Shown one piece after another: positions 8,506 to 19,068 of a stretch of DNA of 64,000 bases. The translations under genes were made by a program, and so were the position numbers. Numbering within the stretch: the stretch's first letter is position 1; every line of letters starts with the position of its first letter. The notes under the pieces were generated by a model that was not told where the DNA came from, did no database searches, and saw only the letters and a list, made by a program, of their open reading frames with translations. Source of the stretch: Sphingomonas sp. (GTDB lineage Bacteria > Pseudomonadota > Alphaproteobacteria > Sphingomonadales > Sphingomonadaceae); contig JAFKLY010000009.1 in the NCBI GenBank assembly GCA_017304655.1, forward strand, positions 1-64,000. Direction: 5' to 3'.

Positions 8506-9549
8506 ATGCGCTACAATCAGCTCGGCAATACCGGCCTCACGGTTTCGGAACTGTGCCTCGGCACCATGACCTTCGGGTCAACCGAGGGCCGCTGGGCCGC
8601 CATGGGCCAGCTCGATCAACCGACGGCTGACGCCATTGTGAAGACCGCGTTCGAGGCGGGCATCAATTTCTACGATACGGCCAATGTCTATGCGGAAGGC
8701 ACATCGGAGGAGCGGCTGGGTCAGGCCATCCGCAATGCGGGGCTGGCGCGCGAGGATGTCGTCATCGCCACCAAGGTGCTCGGGCCGATGGGGCCGGGCG
8801 TCAATGCCCGCGGCCTCTCTCGCACGCACATCATGGATCAGGTGAAGGCGAGCCTGCGGCGGCTACAGACCGACCATATCGACCTCTATCAGGTGCACGG
8901 CTGGGACCCGCTGACGCCGGTGGAGGAAACAGTGCGCGCACTCGACGATCTCGTGCGGCAGGGCCATGTCCGTTACGTCGGCGTATCCAACTGGGCGGCC
9001 TGGCAGATCATGAAGGCGCACGGCATTGCCAAGGCGGAGGGCCTCGCCCGGTTCGAGAGCCTGCAAGCCTATTACACCATCGCCGGGCGCGATCTGGAGC
9101 GTGAGCTGGTGCCCATGCTGCTCTCCGAGCGCGTCGGCCTCATGGTGTGGAGCCCGCTGGCCGGCGGCCTGCTCTCCGGCAAGTTCAGCCGCGAGGGCGA
9201 AGGCGAGGGACGGCGCGCGAGCTTCGACTTCCCGCCGGTCGACCGGGAGAAGGCGTTCGACCTCATCGACCTCATGCGGCCGATGGCTGATAAGCGCGGC
9301 GTGAGCGTCGCGCAGATCGCGCTGGCCTGGCTGCTCCACCAGCGCGTCGTGACCAGCGTCATCGTCGGCGTGCGCCGGCTCGATCAGCTCAAGGACAATC
9401 TCGCCGCCGGCGACATCGAACTGAGTACCGGGGAGCTCGCGACCCTGGGCGAAGCCAGCAAGCTCGCGCCGGAATATCCCGGCTGGATGCTCGCCGTGCA
9501 GAGCGGCTATCGCACCGTTCCCGGTGCGAAGCCCTCACGCTGGCGCTGA
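8506..9549 (+). CDS. Aldo/keto reductase
   Basis: NADPH-dependent oxidoreductase of the AKR superfamily, 347 aa, related to the YdjG/Tas and K+-channel beta-subunit branch. The catalytic tetrad region is visible: Asp in FYDTANVYAEG with the Tyr, Lys in VIATKVLG, His in YQVHGWD. The C-terminal VIVGVRRLDQLKDN is the cofactor 2'-phosphate binding loop. Start ATG at 8506 has a GGAG eleven bases upstream. Its last 15 bases overlap the 3' end of a small convergent gene on the other strand. Confidence 0.93.
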   Translation: MRYNQLGNTGLTVSELCLGTMTFGSTEGRWAAMGQLDQPTADAIVKTAFEAGINFYDTANVYAEGTSEERLGQAIRNAGLAREDVVIATKVLGPMGPGVNARGLSRTHIMDQVKASLRRLQTDHIDLYQVHGWDPLTPVEETVRALDDLVRQGHVRYVGVSNWAAWQIMKAHGIAKAEGLARFESLQAYYTIAGRDLERELVPMLLSERVGLMVWSPLAGGLLSGKFSREGEGEGRRASFDFPPVDREKAFDLIDLMRPMADKRGVSVAQIALAWLLHQRVVTSVIVGVRRLDQLKDNLAAGDIELSTGELATLGEASKLAPEYPGWMLAVQSGYRTVPGAKPSRWR

Positions 9550-9801
9550 GGGCGCGGTCAGTCCGTCCTCGACCGTCCGCTCTTCCGGAGCGGGGAGCGT
9601 TTCGTCGTGTCTCTCGCCGGCTGCGCTGCTTTCCTCCGGATTGGACAAGGGAGGTCGGGCAGCGGCAAGGATGTTCATCATCAACATCGTGCCGCTCTCC
9701 ACGAAGCCGATCCCGATCTGGATCGGCAACATCCACAGGGTCATCAGGGTGTCGAGCGTGTGGCCGGCGCGGTCTCCGCTCGGTAGCGTGGCACTCGTCA
9801 T
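9535..9801 (-). CDS. Small hypothetical protein with one amphipathic/hydrophobic helix
   Basis: 88 aa. A hydrophobic, methionine-rich stretch at about residues 15-48 (LMTLWMLPIQIGIGFVES and onwards) is followed by a charged, low-complexity tail. The N-terminal part resembles small phasin-like or membrane-associated proteins of sphingomonads, but I do not recognise a named family. ATG at 9801; no strong Shine-Dalgarno. Its 3' end overlaps the aldo/keto reductase by 15 bases, tail to tail. It is divergent from the EcfG-controlled 47-aa gene at 9988. Confidence 0.55.
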   Translation of the reverse strand: MTSATLPSGDRAGHTLDTLMTLWMLPIQIGIGFVESGTMLMMNILAAARPPLSNPEESSAAGERHDETLPAPEERTVEDGLTAPSAPA

Positions 9802-9939
9802 GGCGTAACTCCGTCTGAGTCGCGGCTGGGCTAGCCGGCCTCATCATTGCGCCTCTCCACGACAGTTTCATGTCCGCAGCCCTGTCCCTCGTCGACAGGC
9901 CTTTGTCCCGCTTGCGCCCGACGGCTCGGCGCAAGGGCT

Positions 9940-9964
9940 GGAACGTCCCGCATCTTCGCGCGTT
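9940..9964 (+). promoter_or_regulatory. EcfG (general stress response) promoter
   Basis: GGAAC at 9940-9944, exactly 16 bases, then CGTT at 9961-9964. This is the consensus of alphaproteobacterial EcfG sigma factor promoters (GGAAC-N16/17-CGTT). The -10 element lies 24 bases before the start of the 47-aa membrane protein gene, with a strong Shine-Dalgarno between. The match is seen; use by EcfG is inferred from the known consensus. Confidence 0.75.
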
Positions 9965-9987
9965 TTGAGCGGGAAAGGAGGCGAAGG

Positions 9988-10131
9988 ATGCAACAAGAGA
10001 TTCACAAGAGCGGCGAGGACGCTCGCGCGGGCAGCACACCACACATTGTGCGCTATGTGCTCAGCGTTTCGCTGGCTCTGGCTGTCCTCGCCATGCTCGT
10101 GCTGCTCTATTGGGGCGCAACGCTCCATTGA
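9988..10131 (+). CDS. 47-aa single-pass membrane protein, probable general stress gene
   Basis: Begins MQQEIHKSGEDARAG, followed by one strong transmembrane segment at residues 23-45 (RYVLSVSLALAVLAMLVLLY). The short polar N-terminus is probably cytoplasmic. ATG at 9988 has the strong Shine-Dalgarno AAAGGAG with 7-base spacing. The gene lies directly behind an EcfG-type promoter (9940-9964), so it is probably induced in the general stress response. Two tandem hairpins follow the stop. Function unknown; no family recognised. Confidence 0.75.
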   Translation: MQQEIHKSGEDARAGSTPHIVRYVLSVSLALAVLAMLVLLYWGATLH

Positions 10132-10174
10132 GCCGGAGAACAGGCGCGGAGCCGCCCGAGCGGCCCTTCAAGGC

Positions 10175-10238
10175 CGATCGGGTAATCCGATCGAACCGGG
10201 CAAGCGCGCGACGTCCTCGTCGCACGCTTGCTGCCCGG
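10175..10238. terminator. Two tandem hairpins between convergent genes
   Basis: The first hairpin is CGATCGG (10175-10181) with CCGATCG (10187-10193), loop GTAAT. The second is an imperfect hairpin of about 18 bp: CCGGGC-AAGCG-c-GCGACG (10196-10213), loop TCCT, then CGTCGC-a-CGCTT-gct-GCCCGG (10218-10238). Together they fill most of the 108-base gap between the 47-aa gene and the argG stop. No long T-run; a bidirectional terminator is the likely role. Confidence 0.55.
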
Positions 10239-10239
10239 A

Positions 10240-11457
10240 TCAGCGGTCGCGGCGCCCCAGCAGGCGCAGGCGCAGTGCGTTCAGCTTGATGAAACCGGCG
10301 GCATCGCGCTGGTCATAGGCGCCCGCGTCGTCCTCGAAGGTCACCACCTTCTCGCTGTAGAGGGAATTGGGCGACTTGCGGCCGACCACGATCACGCTGC
10401 CCTTGTAGAGCTTCAGGCGAACCGTGCCGGAGACCTTCTGCTGACTGTGGTCGATGGCGGCCTGCAGCATTTCGCGCTCGGGCGAGAACCAGAAGCCGTT
10501 GTAGATCAGCTCGGCATAGCGCGGCGCCAGTTCGTCCTTGAGATGTGCGGCGCCACGATCCAGCGTCAGCTGCTCAATGCCGCGATGGGCGAGCGCATAG
10601 ATGGTGCCGCCCGGCGTCTCGTACATGCCGCGCGACTTCATGCCGACGAAGCGGTTCTCGACCAGATCGAGCCGGCCGATGCCGTGCTTGCGGCCCAGTT
10701 CGTTGAGCGATTCGAGCAGCGTCGCGGGGGACATCGCCACGCCGTTCAGCGCCGTGCCGTCGCCCCGCTCGAAATCGATGGTGATATATTCCGGCGTGTC
10801 CGGTGCGTCCTCGGGATTGACGGTGCGCGAATAGACATAGTCCGGCACTTCTTCCCACGGATCTTCCAGCACCTTCCCTTCGGAGGAGGTGTGCAGCATA
10901 TTGGCGTCGGTCGAGAACGGCGCTTCGCCGCGCTTGTCCTTGGGCACCGGCACCTGATGCGCCTCGGCCCATTCGATCAGCTTGGTGCGGCTGGTCAGGT
11001 CCCACTCGCGCCAGGGCGCGATCACCTTGATGTCCGGCTGGAGCGCATAATAGCCCAGCTCGAAGCGCACCTGATCGTTGCCCTTGCCGGTGGCGCCGTG
11101 GGAGACCGCATCGGCCTCGACCATCTTGGCGATCTCGATCTGGCGCTTGGCGATCAGCGGCCGCGCGATCGAGGTGCCGAGCAGATACAGCCCCTCATAC
11201 AGCGCATTGCCGCGCATCATCGGGAACACATAGTCGCGCACGAATTCCTCGCGCAGGTCGTCGATGAAGATATGCTCTTCCTTGACGCCCGCCAGACGCG
11301 CCTTCTGCCGGGCCGGCTCCAGCTCTTCGCCCTGGCCGAGGTCGGCCGTGAAGGTCACGACTTCGCATCGATAATTGATCTGCAGCCACTTCAGGATGAC
11401 GCTGGTGTCGAGGCCGCCGGAGTAGGCGAGGACAACGCGCTTGATCGGATCGGACAT
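10240..11457 (-). CDS. argG: Argininosuccinate synthase
   Basis: Condenses citrulline and aspartate with ATP in arginine synthesis. 405 aa, normal for type I ArgG. The PP-loop ATP motif [10 protein letters not shown] is at residues 10-19; other signatures are [10 protein letters not shown] and [18 protein letters not shown] at 11457 follows GCAGGAACTGCC, a good Shine-Dalgarno. It stands alone, with a 489-base non-coding stretch upstream. The frame is open upstream to 11853 but that extension has no protein-like features. Confidence 0.97.
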   Translation of the reverse strand: MSDPIKRVVLAYSGGLDTSVILKWLQINYRCEVVTFTADLGQGEELEPARQKARLAGVKEEHIFIDDLREEFVRDYVFPMMRGNALYEGLYLLGTSIARPLIAKRQIEIAKMVEADAVSHGATGKGNDQVRFELGYYALQPDIKVIAPWREWDLTSRTKLIEWAEAHQVPVPKDKRGEAPFSTDANMLHTSSEGKVLEDPWEEVPDYVYSRTVNPEDAPDTPEYITIDFERGDGTALNGVAMSPATLLESLNELGRKHGIGRLDLVENRFVGMKSRGMYETPGGTIYALAHRGIEQLTLDRGAAHLKDELAPRYAELIYNGFWFSPEREMLQAAIDHSQQKVSGTVRLKLYKGSVIVVGRKSPNSLYSEKVVTFEDDAGAYDQRDAAGFIKLNALRLRLLGRRDR

Positions 11458-11887
11458 GGCAGTTCCTGCAGGCTGGGACAAAACGAACGGCGGGCGGTTA
11501 ACAGGGGGGGCGCCCAAGCGCAACAGCGCGCTTCGCCTCGCGCTGCCTACATCGCGCCCGAAGCGGGCGGCAAGGCACGGCAAAGCGGCCGCCCTCGCGC
11601 CCCTGTAAGTCAGCAGATCGATCAAAGTCAGAATATCAATCGATTTCTCATGCGAACGAACATGCGCTAAACACATGCCATAGCCAATGTCGCCTTCCCT
11701 CCCCTTGGGCGACACAGGCAGAGCCGGCTCCTCCCACAGCCGTGCGATGCGTGAGCTGCCCCGGTCCCCCCTCCCCTGCGGCCGGGGCAGCGTCATCCTC
11801 CCCACATAAACACCCTCGCTATAAACACCCTCGCTCTCTCGCCTCCCGGGCACGCGCGCAGAGTCCGGTTGCCCCCGTCAAAGCAAA
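11458..11887. other. Non-coding gap between argG and katG
   Basis: This part of the gap has no convincing gene on either strand. It holds the argG promoter region (locally AT-rich around 11600-11690), a tandem duplication of the 15-mer ATAAACACCCTCGCT at 11806-11820 and 11821-11835, and leads into the katG terminator. Open frames across it give low-complexity Pro/Arg-rich translations. Confidence 0.6.
11806..11835. repeat. Tandem 15-bp direct repeat
   Basis: Two perfect adjacent copies of ATAAACACCCTCGCT in the gap downstream of katG. Such short duplications commonly arise by slippage; no function is evident. Confidence 0.85.
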
Positions 11888-11918
11888 GCCCCGCCGGGAC
11901 AGGGAGTCCCGGCGGGGC
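11888..11918 (-). terminator. Rho-independent terminator of katG
   Basis: A 13-bp perfect GC-rich stem (GCCCCGCCGGGAC with GTCCCGGCGGGGC) and a 5-base loop. Read on the minus strand it is followed by a T-rich CTTTGCTTTG stretch. It lies 28 bases after the katG stop. Confidence 0.85.
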
Positions 11919-11946
11919 GATGTCTGTTGCCGGCTCGCGGGCCGCG

Positions 11947-14482
<2,536 letters not shown>

Positions 14483-14845
14483 ATGAAGAGCGCTTGTTCC
14501 GCCATCATCTTCCTCTTGTTGTGCGCATGCTCACCTTCGGAGCACCAACATCAAGCGGCTGTGATGAATCAGATCGAAAAGGCCATCGTCTTGCCGTCGG
14601 GTGCCAAACCCATCGACAATTACGCTCGATATTATGCTGCAGGGTCTGCCAACAAAGTGATGGTTGTCTATGTGATCCCGCCGGATGAACCGCCGCCATA
14701 CGAATTGCGCAAAGGCCAAAGGACTTGGCTGACCGACTATCGCATGCTCCCCTCGATCAATGACGGCGGCTGCTCAGTCATCGAGTTCAGCTTCGACCTC
14801 CAATCATCCAGATTTGAGCACTTGCTCTGCAATGGCGAAGCATGA
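14483..14845 (+). CDS. Small putative lipoprotein, unknown function
   Basis: 120 aa. The N-terminus (MKSACSAIIFLLLCACSPSE) looks like a lipoprotein signal with Cys16 as the acylated residue, although the lipobox LCAC is atypical at position -2. The remainder is soluble, with a predicted alpha/beta composition and two further cysteines near the C-terminus. I do not recognise the family. Local base composition is less GC-rich than in the neighbours, and the Shine-Dalgarno is weak, so the start is tentative. It lies between katG (divergent) and a repeat element. Confidence 0.55.
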   Translation: MKSACSAIIFLLLCACSPSEHQHQAAVMNQIEKAIVLPSGAKPIDNYARYYAAGSANKVMVVYVIPPDEPPPYELRKGQRTWLTDYRMLPSINDGGCSVIEFSFDLQSSRFEHLLCNGEA

Positions 14846-14945
14846 CAGTCGCTCCCCACCCCATCCCGGACGTTTCGGCGAAGAAAGGGATTTGCCGGGC
14901 TCGGACATCGGTCCGCCGAGCCCTCCACGCCTCGCCCTCGCTTTT

Positions 14946-15158
14946 CCCTGTCCTACAGCCCATCCGCCATGGCAGCCCTGCCAGACGGTTTTTCCGTCCA
15001 AACCCGAGAGGTTCAGACATGGCTCTTTCTCATCTTCGGGCTGTCCCTCGTCCGGCCGGGCCGCGCAGGCTTGTCGGGTCGAGCTCTTGCATCCGCCGCT
15101 TCGGTCTATGCGGGGTACGGAAGTTCACGCCCCCGTGTCGTGAACTTCGTGAACTTCC
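14946..15158 (+). repeat. Copy A of a three-copy intergenic repeat (12-mer plus hairpin core)
   Basis: The element starts with CCCTGTCCTACA (14946-14957). After 160 bases comes the core at 15118-15158: a perfect hairpin GAAGTTCACG/CGTGAACTTC with loop CCCCCGTGT, then a second GTGAACTTC in direct repeat. Copies B (43104-43324, minus) and C (62671-62865, plus) have the same two parts in the same order and orientation. It fills the gap between the lipoprotein gene and the 3' end of cfa; no other feature is seen in 14846-15206. Confidence 0.85.
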
Positions 15159-15206
15159 AGCACCCGGCGCACTGTTGGATGGGCACGGTCGGACTGTCGA
15201 TTGGCC

Positions 15207-16442
15207 CTAGCCCAGTGTGCGGTAATGCGCCTCAGCCTGCGCCATATAGTCGCGCGTGATCGGCAGAGAGTGCCGGTTGCGGACATATTGGAGCTGGTAG
15301 ATGGTCTGGCTGCCATACAGAAAGCCAGAGGCCGACGCCGCAAGGTAGAAGGTCCACATGCGGAAGAAGCGCTCGTCATACAGGTCGATGATCTGCTCCC
15401 GCGCATCCAGCACGCGGGCATACCAGTGGCGCAGCGTATGGTAATAATGCAGGCGCAGCACCTCGACATCGGTGAGGAGCAGCCGGTTCGGCTCGCTGCC
15501 CAGCATGATTTCCGAGAGTGCCGGCGCATAGCCGCCGGGGAAGATATATTTGCGCGTGAACGCGTCGGTCGATGAAGGGCCGTCGAGCCGCCCGATCGTG
15601 TGCAGCAGCATCACGCCGTCGGACTTGAGCAGATTGTGGCAGGTGCGGAAGAACTCGCGATAGTGGCGCGCGCCGACATGCTCGAACATGCCGACCGACA
15701 CGATACGATCGAACTGGCCGGGCACGTCACGATAGTCGATCAGCTCGAACTTCACCCGGTCGGCAACGCCCGCTTCCTGCGCGCGGCGCCGGGCAACCTT
15801 GAGCTGCTCCTGCGACAAGGTGACGCCCAGCACATCCACGTCCGCCACGCGGTTGAGGTACAGCGCCAGGCCGCCCCAGCCGCAGCCGATATCGAGCACC
15901 CGCTGCCCCGGCCGCAGCGCCAGCTTGGCGGCGATATGCGCCTTCTTGTCGATCTGTGCCTGCTCCAGGCTCACCGTCTCGGGATCGGTGAAATAGGCGC
16001 AGCTATATTGCCGGTCGCTGTCCAGGAAGAGATCGTACAGCGTATCCGACAGGTCGTAATGATGCGCGACATTGGCCTTGGAGCGATCACGCTTGTTGTA
16101 ATTGTCGTGCCAGTGCTTGAACCGTTCGGTGACCTGCCCGACCATGCTCGGCGTTTCGAGGGTCTTCTCGCTCTCCAGCGGCGCATTGGCCGAGACGAGC
16201 ATGATCAGATCCCAGATGCTGCCCTGCTCGATGAGGAGCTTGCCATCCATGAACCCTTCGCCAGCGCCCAGCACCGCGCTGGTGACGATGGCGCGCGCGG
16301 CGGCGTCATCGGTGAAGCGGATGACGACATCCGGCCAGCCCTGCGCGGCTGCACCAATGGTCTCGCATGTGCCGTCGGCATAAATAATGCTCAGCGTGCC
16401 TTGCGAAACGACCTTGCCGAGCAGACGTGTCAGAACCTTCAT
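15207..16442 (-). CDS. cfa: Cyclopropane-fatty-acyl-phospholipid synthase
   Basis: Methylenates double bonds of membrane phospholipid acyl chains with SAM. 411 aa. An N-terminal lipid-binding domain (residues 1-120) precedes the methyltransferase domain; SAM motif I is VLDIGCGWGG, with YDLSDTLYDLFLD and QYSCAYF before it and SVGMFEHVG after it, the latter with the bicarbonate/active-site residues. Possible membrane adherence but no transmembrane helix. ATG at 16442. It converges on repeat copy A and lies 63 bases downstream of the molybdopterin oxidoreductase gene on the same strand. Confidence 0.95.
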   Translation of the reverse strand: MKVLTRLLGKVVSQGTLSIIYADGTCETIGAAAQGWPDVVIRFTDDAAARAIVTSAVLGAGEGFMDGKLLIEQGSIWDLIMLVSANAPLESEKTLETPSMVGQVTERFKHWHDNYNKRDRSKANVAHHYDLSDTLYDLFLDSDRQYSCAYFTDPETVSLEQAQIDKKAHIAAKLALRPGQRVLDIGCGWGGLALYLNRVADVDVLGVTLSQEQLKVARRRAQEAGVADRVKFELIDYRDVPGQFDRIVSVGMFEHVGARHYREFFRTCHNLLKSDGVMLLHTIGRLDGPSSTDAFTRKYIFPGGYAPALSEIMLGSEPNRLLLTDVEVLRLHYYHTLRHWYARVLDAREQIIDLYDERFFRMWTFYLAASASGFLYGSQTIYQLQYVRNRHSLPITRDYMAQAEAHYRTLG

Positions 16443-16505
16443 GCGTCGCGTTATACCGCCACGGCGCGCGCGGTCATCCCTTTTGTGCGCCCGGCATGGC
16501 GAAGC

Positions 16506-17288
16506 TCAGATCCCGGCATACCATTCATATCCGGCGACATCTTCCCAATAGCCGCCCTTGCCCCCGCCGATGCCGCGAAGATCGTCGACGGCCTCAATGC
16601 GCGAGAGATATTTGGCCTGCTTATAGCCCAGATGCCGCTCGGCCCGCAGGCGCAGCGGCGCGCCGTTGCGCACGTCGAGCGGCCGGTCATTGAGCGCATA
16701 AGCGAGGATCGTCTGCGGATGGAAGGCGTCGACCAGATCGATGCTCTCATAATAGAAGCTGGCGCCGTCGCCGCCGCTCCCGTTCATGTCGTCGAGGCAG
16801 TGAAAGACGAGATAGCGCGCGCTGGAGCGAAGCCGCGCCGCTTCCAGCACGGTCTTCAAGGGCACGCCGCGCCATGTGCCAATGGCGCTCCAGCCCTCGA
16901 CACAATCGTGGCGCGTCGTTTGCACCCGCGCCGGCATGGCGTGAAGCTGAGCAAGGCTGAGCGAGAGCGGCCGGTCGACCAGTCCATCGACCTGCAGGCG
17001 CCAGTCGGCGAACTTGCTCCGCCACAGCGCCTTGTAGTCCTCCGTCCCAGGATTGAGCGTGCCATTGCCGCGAAAGAAGGGCGAGCGCTGATCCGGGCGG
17101 AACTCGTGCGCCAGTGCGTCGCGGCCTTGCAACGATCGCTGCAGCCATTTGTGCATGTTCTCGGCCGAGAACAGCGCCTTGCGGAAGCGCTCGTCACGCC
17201 CGAGGCTGTCGCAGCCGCTGAGCAGGCCGGCGGCGCTGGCGGTCAGCCCGGTGAGCAGGCTGCGGCGCGAAACGATGGGACTGGTCAT
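16506..17288 (-). CDS. Molybdopterin-dependent oxidoreductase, YedY/MsrP-like
   Basis: 260 aa, sulfite oxidase-fold Mo-cofactor protein. The N-terminus has a Tat-type signal (SRRSLLTGLTA) that runs into a lipobox-like LLSGC, so the protein is probably exported folded and perhaps lipidated. The Mo-ligating Cys is in HDCVEGWSAIGTW near residue 133. It is shorter than canonical MsrP (about 330 aa). The start codon overlaps the stop of the upstream cytochrome b gene (ATGA), so the two are translationally coupled, like the MsrP-MsrQ pair. Repair of periplasmic methionine sulfoxide is possible, but the substrate is not proved by sequence. Confidence 0.88.
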   Translation of the reverse strand: MTSPIVSRRSLLTGLTASAAGLLSGCDSLGRDERFRKALFSAENMHKWLQRSLQGRDALAHEFRPDQRSPFFRGNGTLNPGTEDYKALWRSKFADWRLQVDGLVDRPLSLSLAQLHAMPARVQTTRHDCVEGWSAIGTWRGVPLKTVLEAARLRSSARYLVFHCLDDMNGSGGDGASFYYESIDLVDAFHPQTILAYALNDRPLDVRNGAPLRLRAERHLGYKQAKYLSRIEAVDDLRGIGGGKGGYWEDVAGYEWYAGI

Positions 17289-18028
17289 GGCTGTACCTCC
17301 GCCGCATCCGCGTCTGGCGGCACGCGATACCAGCCGGTGATCATCGAGCGCAGCTCGTTCGCCGGCCCGGCCAGCAGCACCATCGCGATGTGGATCAGGA
17401 AGAAGGCGAAGAGCAGCCAGGCCGCGATGAAATGGATCGAGCGCGCCGATTGCCGACCGCCGAACAGATCGACCAGCCAGGGCCAGGCCGCGTCCATGCC
17501 CGGCGACATGGTGAGGCCGGAGAGGATCATCACCGGCAGGAGTATGAAGATGACGCCGATATAGCTCGCCTTCTGCAACACATTGTAGCGCAGTGCCGTC
17601 GCACCAGTGGGGAAGCGGAGCCGCGCATGGTCGCGAATGTCCTGCCACACATGCGCCGGCTTCAACTCCCCGCGCCGGAAGGCGAGATCGCGCAGGACAT
17701 GACGATTGACGAGGCTCCAGAGCATATAGGCGAGGAGACCGAAGGCGAAGATGAGCGCGAAGCTCAAATGCCAGCGGCGAGAGAGGGCAAGATCATAGGT
17801 GCTCGGCAACGTCCAGAACGCGCCAAAGCGGCTCAGCTCCAGCCAGGGCTGGTCAAAATTCGCGCCATATTGCCCCCAATAGAGGCGGGGATGCGCGTTG
17901 AAGATGCCAAGCCCGCTGGTGAACAGCACATAGAGCGAGAGTGCGTTGATCCAGTGCCACAGCCGAGTCGAGAAACGATGTCGCTTGACCAGCTGCGGCG
18001 GCATTGCGGCGTTGGCGCTCTCATCCAT
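17285..18028 (-). CDS. Cytochrome b561-type membrane electron donor
   Basis: 247 aa with about four transmembrane helices, similar to the di-haem cytochrome b of hydrogenase/formate dehydrogenase type. Candidate haem histidines are in RLWHWINAL, RRWHLSFAL, SIHFIAAW and FLIHIAMV, one per helix. It probably passes electrons from quinol to the periplasmic molybdoenzyme encoded immediately downstream, with which it overlaps by four bases. This is not the six-helix MsrQ/YedZ family, so the pair is an MsrPQ-like arrangement with a different electron donor. ATG at 18028. Divergent from the flavin reductase gene. Confidence 0.87.
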   Translation of the reverse strand: MDESANAAMPPQLVKRHRFSTRLWHWINALSLYVLFTSGLGIFNAHPRLYWGQYGANFDQPWLELSRFGAFWTLPSTYDLALSRRWHLSFALIFAFGLLAYMLWSLVNRHVLRDLAFRRGELKPAHVWQDIRDHARLRFPTGATALRYNVLQKASYIGVIFILLPVMILSGLTMSPGMDAAWPWLVDLFGGRQSARSIHFIAAWLLFAFFLIHIAMVLLAGPANELRSMITGWYRVPPDADAAEVQP

Positions 18029-18143
18029 GCTCTTGGCTTTCCTCGCTGCTCTGCTCTGCTATTCGGCGCGATGTCCGGCATGGTTACAGCAAAGCGACGC
18101 GGCCGGCCAGCCATGCGGCCCGCCTTCACACTGGAGACCTGCG

Positions 18144-18767
18144 ATGAGTCAGGACAGCTTCCATTCCTATCGCCCCGCCGAGGGTCACCGCCTTGCCCAT
18201 GATCCGCTCAATGCCATCGTCGCGCCGCGCCCGATCGGCTGGATCGGCACGGTGAGCGACACCGGCGTGGCCAATCTGGCGCCCTACAGCTTCTTCAATC
18301 TGTTCTCCTATCGCCCGCCGATCATCGGCTTCTCTTCCAGCGGCGAGAAGGACAGTCTGGCCAATGTCCGGGCGACTGGCGCCTTTACCTGGAATCTGGT
18401 CAGCCGGGCGCTGGCCGAGGCGATGAACCTGACCTCCGCTCCCGTTGGCGCGGAGGTTGACGAGTTTGCGCTTGCCGGGCTGGAAAAGCTGCCGTCGCTG
18501 GAGATCGGGGCGCCGCGTGTCGCGAGCAGCCCCGTACAGTTCGAATGCAAGGTGACCGAAATCCTGCGCCTCAAGACGCTGACCGACACCCCGAGCAACA
18601 ACTGGATGGTGTTCGGCGAAGTCGTGCATGTCCACATCGACCCCGCCTGCCTTGCCGATGGCGTCTATCGCACCGTCGCCGCCGTCCCGATTGCGCGCGG
18701 CGGCGGACCAGCCGACTATTTCGAGGTGCGCGACGACACGTTGTTCCTCATGTCACGGCCGCGCTGA
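18144..18767 (+). CDS. Flavin reductase-like (FMN-binding split barrel) protein
   Basis: 207 aa. Matches the flavin reductase/DIM6-NTAB family: an N-terminal RPIGWIGTVSDTGVANLAPYSFFN segment (FMN-binding split barrel) and a SSGEKDSLANVRATGAF stretch. Members reduce FMN for partner monooxygenases or bind flavin with unknown role; no partner oxygenase lies beside it. ATG at 18144 has GGAG eight bases upstream; the frame is open upstream to 17946 but antisense to the cytochrome gene. Divergent from the cytochrome b gene, with 115 bases between starts. Confidence 0.88.
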   Translation: MSQDSFHSYRPAEGHRLAHDPLNAIVAPRPIGWIGTVSDTGVANLAPYSFFNLFSYRPPIIGFSSSGEKDSLANVRATGAFTWNLVSRALAEAMNLTSAPVGAEVDEFALAGLEKLPSLEIGAPRVASSPVQFECKVTEILRLKTLTDTPSNNWMVFGEVVHVHIDPACLADGVYRTVAAVPIARGGGPADYFEVRDDTLFLMSRPR

Positions 18768-19068
18768 GGGGTAACCCCTTCAATATCATCCAACAAGGAA
18801 GGCCAACCGCAGTCACGCCAGCAGACTGTGGCACGAAAGCCTCACATGCCGCCAATCACGGTTCTGTTCATTTGACAGACAGGGGCACTGTTCATAACTG
18901 CACACCGCGCCACAAGCGGTGCGTTGAATAGAAGGAGCAATATCCACAGGAATGTGGGTAACGATCAGATCATGTATTAATATCATCTGTCGAATTGTTT
19001 CTTTCACAGAAAACTTCAAATTCAAACCATTTCTGGTTCGTTTCTGAAGACTATCAAATGAGGATTTT
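18768..19068. other. AT-richer leader region before the outer membrane protein gene
   Basis: About 300 bases with no gene I can support. Composition becomes noticeably AT-rich from 18960 to 19060, consistent with a promoter and 5' leader. It holds an inverted pair of DnaA-box-like 9-mers at 18940-18961 and a GAGG Shine-Dalgarno just before 19069. Confidence 0.6.
18940..18961. promoter_or_regulatory. Inverted pair of DnaA-box-like sites
   Basis: ATATCCACA (18940-18948) and, on the other strand, TTACCCACA (18953-18961), separated by four bases. Each differs from the DnaA consensus TTATCCACA at one position. AT-rich sequence follows. Whether DnaA binds here is inference. Confidence 0.4.
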
